Assembly (NCBI GenBank): GCA_021234155.1
Contig: JAJEKV010000052.1
Coordinates: 9,939,284-10,003,283 of the forward strand
DNA length: 64,000 nucleotides
Source of the DNA: Isoetes taiwanensis
Lineage: Eukaryota > Streptophyta > Lycopodiopsida > Isoetales > Isoetaceae
Direction: 5' to 3'
A model generated the notes under the pieces. That model searched no databases. It had not been told where the DNA came from and saw only the letters and a list, made by a program, of their open reading frames with translations. Position numbers and translations under genes: made by a program. Positions 55,355 to 64,000 of this stretch are shown here, one piece after another; the first letter of the stretch is position 1; each line of letters begins with the position of its first letter.

Positions 55355-57912
55355 TGTAACGAGCTTGGCCCATTAGCAGGCATGTAGTTTACATTTTATT
55401 ATTGATGCTTATGGAGAATATTCTAATTGATCATTACATGAGAAATACATATTATGTATAAGGAGTTTATACTAAATTCATGTGATAAAATCAAAGGGCA
55501 TCAGTTTGTATGAGGGTTTCGGAAGAAGGCGTATGAGCAAATTTTGGGCAGTTTTGCTGACCGAACTTTAGAGCATCATATCTCGGAAACCCGAGATCCA
55601 ATTCAGGTAATTTTTACTTTGTTGGAAAGGTTTTCAAATCAGCTTTCCGGATTGGGTCTGATAAGGCCGAAATTCATCCGGATGAGGGAGATATGGCAGA
55701 AATAGTGAAGTTGTATCAGAATTGACTGCGCCTAATGTATCTTTTTGTGCAGCTTGCTTCTACGGAGATAGGAGCTGAAAGGAGGGATATTTTGAGAGAA
55801 AACAGGTGCAAGGAGTCAAAGGATCATCATTGAAGTGGTTCTCAGGTGGGTGGTTTGCCGCTTACACCAGGGAAGCTTAGATTATGATTGTTCTTGTTGT
55901 TAAAAGAGAATCGTGATTTAATGATTTGAATTAAGAGTATAAAGAATCCGGGTGATCCCTGAATGTGATGATATGGGATTGAATGTATTTTGCCATACTG
56001 GTATATACAAAGAAGTAAGAACTAAGCTAAGCTTATTGTAAGAAGCCCGGGAATAGTCCTTGATATTGTAGATAGTAGGGCAAACCTTGTATATAGTAAA
56101 TGGAATCGGCAACAAGAATATAGAGATTGTTTCGCTTTGGAGAAGTTAACTCAATTAGAACCTTGAGTTCATGTAGCTTATGGGAGCTGCATGGAGGTTC
56201 TAACAAGGGCATGGAAGGCACCATCGGCTCCATGAGATAAAAAAACTAATTTAGAAAAAATAGATAGAGATGTATATATACCTTTGGTGATTATTAGATT
56301 GAAGTTAAGATGCTAAGATAAAATACGATAGGGAATTGCACCGCTAAGGAACAACCGTATACGTTAATCTTTCAGTTCGATAGTAAGAGATGTCAAAAGG
56401 CCTAAAGAAGCTTATGGGGGCTTCTTCAGTATGGCAATGGCATGGAGAATTGCTGGCCAAATAAAATGCTAAGTTATGTAATTAATTTATTAGTAAGAAA
56501 AAGAAGCTAATATATTGAATTGCATATGAGTATTCTGTAAGATATTCACTCCTTATGGGGGGAGTGATTTTGGGAAAGCATGCTGGTAGAAGTATGTTGT
56601 AGTCGTTAGGTGATCCTTATACCTTATATGGATGTAAAAGGGATATCATGCTTGTTTGGAAATAGGACATTATGACATCCTAGAATAAGCTTTTCCTATG
56701 GGGAGGAAAATGCTAGACCTTTTATGTGTTCTTATATAATATATTTAGACGTGCTAAATGCTTGAATACCATGGTGATGTGTCAAGGTTGCATTATGTTA
56801 GAATGTGCTTGTTGAATATTTGACATCATGTGGTAGAACATGAATGTGATCCTGGCTATGATATCATTGCAAATGTTGACATTATTCTATGTTGTTCCTG
56901 GGTAAATGCATAGGCAATGCATGTGAATCATGACTCTTGATTCTTGGAGCATATGATGATGAACATGGTTTAAGCTCTGATATATGGGCATATGCTAAGT
57001 TCTTGGCTGATACATGAGTGCATAATCTCCGGGGCCGGAGTCCATTTGCGGTGGCTTGGACTTGCGGTTGTTCTTGTTCTTGACATCGGGCGTTGTCACC
57101 CCAGCGAGGGTGCTTCGTCGCGCTACATGGCTTGGAAGTGGTCCCCTAGTGCCGACGCAGCTAGGAGGGTGTGTACACATGAGGCTTACCCCACCAGATT
57201 TTTCAGTAGGCCTGATCAGCCCGGGTGGCCTTCATAGAACCGGAGTAGGCACTGCATGTTTATGGATATCTCATGGTTCTTCATGGTCTCATGATTATCT
57301 CTTGGTTATTGTAAGGTTATGACATGTGCATTTACATCTTATTTGGATGGCTTGATGGTGTTTTGATTCTTATTAGCATTGCTCATGTTATGTGCTAATA
57401 CTACATTTTTGGTTCCTAGCATAGAGGAATTCTTAAGTAAGGCATCTAAGTCAGAGAATTACTATTGTGATTAGTACATCGTACATGTTTCTTGTTGATT
57501 ACGCCATCATTTTCTAAATGCCTCAAACCTCCACTTAGTCTTTAAGACTAACCCCACGTGTTCATGGTGTAAGCAGCCGGGAAGTAGCGTAATGTAGCGG
57601 GGCAATTGAAGGGCACAAGCAAGGCGAGTCTTCACTTATGGGAAGTTTGTATGCCTTTAGAAAGGCCTTATCATTCCCGGAGCTTATGGATATTAAACCG
57701 CATATCATTATCTTGTATATGCCATAGAGTGCTATCATGTTTCAAATATGTATGTACTTTAACCGTGGATTTGAAGACAAAGATTCAATTCTTTACCAAG
57801 ATTTCTTCAATAGAGTTACGTTATTCAACTCATGGATAACAATTTATCATTGACTCATGCAATGTTAGATGGGATTTCAGGTTACGGAGGGTTAACCCGC
57901 AGGCCCGCTACT
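55355..57912 (+). repeat. E3 5' LTR
   Basis: Begins TGTAACGAGCTTGG and ends at GGCCCGCTACT next to the PBS. Near-identical to 60758-63320 over long blocks, with differences clustered at C/G-rich words (for example 57045-57070 and 57140-57230). The hairpin is at 57535-57551. Confidence 0.93.
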
Positions 57913-60757
57913 GAGTTGGTATCGAGCAAGGTTGGATCATTGGTGTTGATATGGTGGATTAGAAATTTCAGTTTGAGGTTATTGGTTGTTGGATGGTGCT
58001 AATGATGATATTTCAGATCATATGGGGACGATGATCTAGGATGTGTAATGGATCCGTCCAAGTATGGAAATGTAATGACATGATACCCTAATATTGATTT
58101 ATTTAATTATATTTTATGTGGTAGATAACTCGTGGGATGCATGTGATCAAGGAACGAATCTTAGTTCAATCTTGTACAAAACATGAAGGACGCTAATGTA
58201 AACGTCTTCATGTGGAGCATGAACAAAGGAGGCCGGATGATGTGAAGGTATGGTTTTACATTTGCTTATTTTCTCTACAATTGGTAGATGATCGAGTGGT
58301 ACAATTGGAATAAAGTGGGAAAGAATGTCAAAGCGTAATATAATTATCTATGAAGGTGAGCTTTCCTTATCAAATCAGGTGAGTTATTTCTACATTAAGG
58401 AGATGTTAAGTGGTTTGCCGAAGTTGATGCTTCCGGATCTTTGAGTATGAGGTGATAATATATCCTCCGCCTATTGTTCTCGACTCAACTTGAGATAGGT
58501 TATAATTGAGTGCACGATAACAAGAATGCACCTAAAATAAGCTACACAAGCTGAAGATAAGTTGCCCGGATTGCATATGATGGTTTAGGGTTGTGAAAAT
58601 GGCTAGTTTGAAAATATTATATAGATAGTTATGGAATTGACATAGAAGAAAAATGCCATTATCCTATACAATGACTCTAGTTGGAGATCAAAGTTTGGTG
58701 CATGTTCTGTAAGCCTTTTGTGCATGTTTCCATCCAAGGTTATACTTGAAGTAGGATTTGGAGGATTGTAGACGATTCTTATATTTGTTGAGCTTAAAAG
58801 TAAGTGTTTTTCGTAACACACAGATCTGATCAATGGATTGAGTAAATAGAGAATGATCCTAAACGTTTGGTCAAGATATATTGAGAAGTAGACATAGTAG
58901 TGGAACCTAAAAGTATAAGGACATACTTGAGCTGAGGTGAAAGGAAATGCTATAGCAAGGTGAAATGCCACATTTGAAATTATATAATTTGATAGGAAGG
59001 ATCTGACAATATGCCCAAGTTGGGGTTACTTGTCTATATACTTGTGCTCTTTATCGAGTCTTTTGAGAGATATATTAGAAGGATGTTAATTTCATCACAA
59101 TCTATCAAGGAAAATAAGCATCTGTTGGGGATTCCATCATTGAATTCTTGCTAGTGACGGAAGGAAACTTGATGGTTTGAATAGTTTGGATTGGTTCGAT
59201 GTATTCTAGCTCGGATTAGTAAAGAAGCTAATTGGATTATGCGTGAGAACATGCCAGCAATTTTCGAAAGTGTAAGAATAGAGGTTTTGTTTGATATATC
59301 GATAAAGGCTTTTATAGCTTTGACCGATGTGGGGAAAAGTTAGCTGACTGCTAATAGAAATTAACCTATGTAATGGGCGTGGATTTATAGAGCAGATGAG
59401 CAATGTCTATCGAAATTACTTTTATAGCTTAAGGTACTTGATTATTCCCGATATGTTAAATAGGCTTCTTTGAGAGATTCTATATTGTAGACTATGATTG
59501 CAATCATTCTAGGCTCTCTTATATTGATTGTATGTGCTTTATAACCTTGCGATACTCGTGATCGGCGGACTTAACTATGTATTCTACTTGTCACTTTTTG
59601 GATTTGGCCACCCAAGAAGTTTCGTGTGAGTACATATTGAGTTCGATCTGAGCATCTATGTTGCCATGGTGGGCTTAGTATTTTAATGTATAGAACCCTC
59701 TATAAAAAAAAAATGCTAGATTCATTCTGTGGGTGAAGTTGCATTAGGCTTGGTTGGGTTATACTTAAGTTTTGCTGCATTATATGCATAAGCATAGACA
59801 TAGTTAGTAACAATTGAGTTTGATTCCAAGCTATGTGTACGCCAAATTCGTCATTATTATCTTTGTCAAGCTAGGCAAGTTTGGAAAGATATGAGGTGGT
59901 TTGTGTCACAAAGAAACCATTTAGCACTTGAGTATTTGGCTGGCTTTGTGCTTGGTAAGGCCATAGCGGTGTCATGGAAGGATCTTTATTTCATGTTAAG
60001 TGTTTTGATTAAGATGCCACATATAAAGAAGCTTACTTATTTATGAGAAGTATTTATTGGTGAGATATCTCTACGGTATGCGAAATTGTAAGGCGAGATG
60101 GAGCCTCTTGGAATTATTTTGAGTTTGTATTTTCTTACCTAATTCAAGTAAAGCTATCTATGCATGTTACAGATCATGGAACATAGTTAATTTTGAAGAA
60201 GCACGTTAATGGATTTAAAGAGATAAATGGCATCTGGGTGATGTTCAGAGGAGGCATAAGTAGCCAAGATTATTTATCCTTAGCATGAGCTATTTACGGG
60301 CAAGTGCTTAATCGATATTGTCAAGGGCTTCAAAGGCGAAGATGGTTTAATGGCATATGTGGTTTACAATGATATGTTGAGAAGAAAAGTAGCTCCTTGC
60401 ATTGGTTTCAAGCTTGTAATTTCATTTGTTACAATGCATGTATGATTTTCATTCAACTAAGGAAATGTGGTGCTCCAATGTGAAAATGGAAGTCTAGATG
60501 GGTTTGATTCCTTGGGATAAAGATCTTAATGTTGAAGAAGATTGATGCAGTATAAGCAAGCCTGGTCAACTCATTGATTATGTGGGAAGAAATTATTATA
60601 TTCATGGCTGACCAAAGAAGGGAAGAAAGAATAATTATGATGATAAGTCGTCGTTATTATATCGTTGGTCATGAAAGTTTAACTCTATGATCGATTGGAT
60701 ACTCCGTTATTTTGGAACGACCCATGAGGACATGGGTTAAATTTTAGAAGGGGAGAA
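57913..60757 (+). other. E3 internal domain: PBS, non-coding body and PPT
   Basis: PBS TTGGTATCGAGCAAGGTTGG is at 57916-57935. The body is AT-rich with no frame above about 120 codons and no retroviral motif. Isolated phrases vaguely like pol were not convincing. Near the end, CCCATGAGGACATGGG (60721-60736) and GGTTAAATTTTAGAAGGGGAGAA lead to the 3' LTR at 60758. The same arrangement is found in E2 (7397-7433, minus strand). Confidence 0.8.
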
Positions 60758-63320
60758 TGTAACGAGCTTGGCCCATTAGCAGGCATGTAGTTTACATTTT
60801 ATTATTGATGCTTATGGAGAATATTCTAATTGATCATTACATGAGAAATACATATTATGTATAAGGAGTTTATACTAAATTCATGTGATAAAATCAAAAG
60901 GGCATCGGTTTGTATGAGGGTTTTCGAAGAAGGCGAAGGAGCAAATTTTGGGCAGTTTTGCTGGACCGAACTTTAGAGCATCATATCTCGGAAACCCGAG
61001 ATCCAATTCAGGTAATTTTTACTTTGTTGGAAAGGTTTTCAAATCAGCTTTCCGGATTGGGTCTGATAAGGCCGAAATTCATCGGATGAGGGAGATATGG
61101 CAGAAATAGTGAAGCTGTATCAGAATTGATCGCTAATGTATCTTTTTGTGCAGCTTGCTTCCCGGAGATAGGAGCTGAAAGGAGGGATATTTTGAGAGAA
61201 AAACAGGTGCAAGGAGTCAAAGGATCATCATTGAAGTGGTTCTCAGGTGGGTGGTTTGCCGCTTACACCAGGGAAGCTTAGATTGCGTGGATTGTTCTTG
61301 TTGTTAAAAGAGAATCGTGATTTAATGATTTGAATTAAGAGTATAAAGAACTGGGTGATCCCGAATGTGATGATATGGGATTGAATGTATTTTGCCATCT
61401 TGGTATATACAAAGAAGTAAGAACTAAGCTAAGCTTATTGTAAGAAGCCGGGAATAGTCCTTGATATTGTAGATAGTAGGGCAAACCTTGTATATAGTAA
61501 ATGGAATCGGCAACAAAGAATATAGAGATTGTTTCGCTTGGAGAAGCGAACTCAATTAGAACCTTGAGTTCATGTAGCTTATGGGAGCTGCATGGAGGTT
61601 CTAACAAGGGCATGGAAGGCACCATCGGCTCCATGAGATAAAAAACTAATTTAGAAAATAGATAGAGATGTATATATACCTTTGGTGATTATTAGATTGA
61701 AGTTAAGATGCTAAGATAAAAATACGATAGGGAATTGCAACCGCTAAGGAACAACCGCAGATAATGCGTTAATCTTTCGGTTCGATAGTAAGAGATGTCA
61801 AAAGGCCTAAAAAGAAGCTTATGGGGGCTTCTTCAAGATGGCAATGGCATGGAGAATTGCTGGCCAAATAAAATGCTAAGTTATGTAATTAATTTATTAG
61901 TAAGAAAAAGAAGCTAATATATTGAATTGCATATGAGTATTCTCAGAAGATATTCACTCCTTATGGGGAGTGATTTTGGGAAAGCATCTGGTAGAAGTAT
62001 GTTGTAGTCGTTAGGTGATCCTTATACCTTATATGGATGTAAAAGGGATATCATGCTTGTTTGGAAATAGGACATTATGACATCCTAGAATAAGCTTTTC
62101 CTATGGGGAGGAAAATGCTAGACCCTTTATGTGTTCTTATATAATATATTTAGACGTGCTAAATGCTTGAATACCATGGTGATGTGTCAAGGTTGCATTA
62201 TGTTAGAATGTGCTTGTTGAATATTTGACATCATGTGGTAGAACATGAATGTGATCCGTCTATGATATCATTGCAAATGTTGACATTATTCTATGTTGTT
62301 CTGGGTAAATGCATAGGCAATGCATGTGAATCATGACTCTTGATTCTTGGAGCATATGATGATGAACATGGTTTAAGCTCGATATGTGGGCATATGCTAA
62401 GTTCTTGGCCGATACATGAGTGCATAATCTCCCGGGCCGAGTCCATTTCGCGTGGCTTGGACTTGCGGTTGTTCTTGTTCTTGACATCGGGCGTTGTCAC
62501 CCCAAATGAGGGTGCTTCGTCGCTACATGGCTTGGAAGTGGTCCCTAGTCTTTGGACGCAGCTGGGAGGGTGTGTACACATGAGGCTTACCCGCCTGTAT
62601 TTGTTTGCGGGGCCCGATCAAAATGTGGCCTTCATAGAACCGAGTAGGTAACCGCGCATGTTTATGGATATCTCATGGTTCTTCATGGTCTCATGATTAT
62701 CTCTTGGTTATTGTAAGGTTATGACATGTGCATTTACATCTTATTTGGATGGCTTGATGGTGTTTTGATTCTTATTAGCATTGCTCATGTTATGTGCTAA
62801 TACTACATTCTTCGGTTCCTAGCATAGAGGAATTCTTAAGTAAGGCATCTAAGTCCGAGAATTACTATTGTGATTAGTACATCGTACATGTTTCTTGTTG
62901 ATTACGCCATCATTTTCTAAATGCCTCAAACCTCCACTTAGTCTTTAAGACTAACCCCACGTGTTCATGGTGTAAGCAGTTTCAGAAGTAGCAGAATGTA
63001 GCAGGGCAATTGAAGGGCACAACTGCGTGCAGTCTTCACTTATGGGAAGTTTGTATGCCTTTAGAAAGGCCTTATCATTCCTGGAGCTTATGGATATTAA
63101 ACTGCATATCATTATCTTGTATATGCCATAGAGTGCTATCATGTTTCAAATATGTATGTACTTCTAACTGTGGATTTGAAGACAAAGATTCAATTCTTTA
63201 CCAAGATTTCTTCAATAGAGTTACGTTATTCAACTCATGGATAACAATTTATCATTGACTCATGCAATGTTAGATGGGATTTCGGGTTACCTGGAGGGTT
63301 AACCCGGCAGGCCCGTTACA
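60758..63320 (+). repeat. E3 3' LTR
   Basis: Begins TGTAACGAGCTTGG directly after the PPT, ends GGCCCGTTACA and is followed by TCTAT. The hairpin is at 62938-62954. Frames on both strands in this and the 5' LTR are parallel copies of each other and not supported as genes. Confidence 0.93.
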
Positions 63321-64000
63321 TCTATTCTATTCTTTTCTATTCTTTTCTATGGAGTTGCATAGGCGATACATAGAAATTGATGCAAGCATGTTTATAGGTC
63401 GAATGTTTATGGGTCTTTGATGTTAGCCTATGCAATGGTGGCCACAAGACCATCTCAAACTGACAAGCGGGTAATGCAAAGTTCCGTTTTAGCATAAATT
63501 TCAATATTATTGCATAGAACATTGAAATGTACATGTCCATAACTTCAAGGCTGCTTAATATGTGTTTACCCCCCTCACACATGTCTTCTTCAATTCAAAT
63601 GAAATGTTTATTCAATCTAAAATGGGCCCATCTACAAAACTCTGAAGCAATGACCTGCAAGATTTCCAACTTCTACAATAGCAAACAATAGACCAAAAAA
63701 AAAAGAGCATTGGACCCCATAGGCAATTTGGATATTATGGACAATAAAAAAATCAAATCAATAAAAATCATCTCCAGAAAATCATCTCGAGAATAATTCC
63801 CATCTTTCGAAGACCATTATAGCATAACATTTTACTTCGTAATATATACTGGACGTGGATATTAACTTGGTATTGAGAATTTGAAAACCATGTTAGAAAC
63901 CTCTGCTAATCAACATAAGAAGTGTGAATGCAAAACCACATATAGTTCTAAAAAACCACTATATCTATTCTTAACGGTTTGATAGCGGCTAATTATGACA
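63321..64000. other. LINE tail remainder, then no gene recognised
   Basis: 63321-63350 is the (TCTATTCTTT)n tail of the LINE interrupted by E3. Beyond that the sequence is AT-rich without features I can support. Confidence 0.45.

Larger units (their letters stand above)
55355..63320 (+). mobile_element. E3: non-autonomous LTR retrotransposon (LARD-like, 7966 bp)
   Basis: Two 2.56-kb LTRs, target duplication TCTAT (55350-55354 and 63321-63325), an initiator-Met-type PBS at 57916 and a PPT at 60746. The internal 2.84 kb has no gag or pol frame. PBS, the PPT-proximal palindrome, LTR ends (TGTAACG...GTTACA) and the LTR hairpin resemble E2, so E2-type elements are the likely protein donors. Confidence 0.92.

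Noticed and set aside
56995-57322. ORFs on both strands in the E3 5' LTR and their partners at 62260-62651
   Set aside because: Frames are not conserved between the two LTRs and no motif is present.
1-64000. CRISPR arrays, bacterial operons or defence systems
   Set aside because: No regularly spaced repeats with unique spacers; introns, LTR elements and LINEs show a plant nuclear sequence.

Overview
The window looks like intergenic DNA from a large, repeat-rich seed-plant genome; a gymnosperm is plausible but not proven. It is dominated by Ty3/gypsy chromoviruses with LTRs of about 1.6-2.6 kb, LINE fragments and one non-autonomous LTR element. Host genes appear as short exons with canonical splice sites separated by long introns, plus one compact intronless kinase gene.

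Region 1 (1-18.1 kb) is a nest. A forward chromovirus (E1: gag-PR-RT 1941-4811, RNase H to 5146, integrase and chromodomain 14298-16048, 3' LTR 16489-18080) is cut inside its RNase H/integrase junction by a reverse chromovirus (E2, 5147-14297). E2 has two LTRs, PBS, PPT and the target duplication AATTT. Where E1 should have a direct 5' LTR there is instead an inverted LTR of the same family (1-1378).

Region 2 (18.1-24.9 kb) holds a LINE 3' end, the tail of a short-LTR chromovirus, a decayed aldo-keto reductase gene with a repeated first-exon segment, a C/T-rich tract and an old LINE. Region 3 (25-29.1 kb) has tandem repeats and exon-like segments of an unrecognised minus-strand gene or pseudogene. 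Region 4 (29.1-34.6 kb) has a forward LINE (ORF1 plus endonuclease start), a reverse 2.3 kb LTR with its PPT, a 244-bp retroposon with a 12-bp target duplication, and a reverse LINE 3' end.

Region 5 (34.6-42 kb) contains the one clearly intact host gene, a 274-residue minimal Ser/Thr kinase (37113-37937) with a TATA box, downstream of duplicated sequence, followed by several dispersed duplications. Region 6 (42.4-51.2 kb) holds two newly recognised minus-strand spliced gene pieces: a Cys-rich C-terminus whose exon is duplicated in a 369-bp tandem repeat, and a three-exon segment with a 32-nt microexon that is weakly mTERF-like. A 2.1 kb L1-type LINE and other exon candidates lie between them.

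Region 7 (51.3-64 kb) has a solo LTR of the E2 family (target duplication GTTAG) and a non-autonomous element, E3 (55355-63320, target duplication TCTAT), inserted in a LINE tail. E3 shares its PBS, its PPT-proximal region and an LTR hairpin with E2, so E2-like elements probably supply its proteins. No novel defence or metabolic system is evident. The most useful observations are the E2/E3 relationship, the LTR hairpin, the spliced genes, and a patchy CAG-to-CG pattern that may mean some apparent frameshifts are assembly errors.
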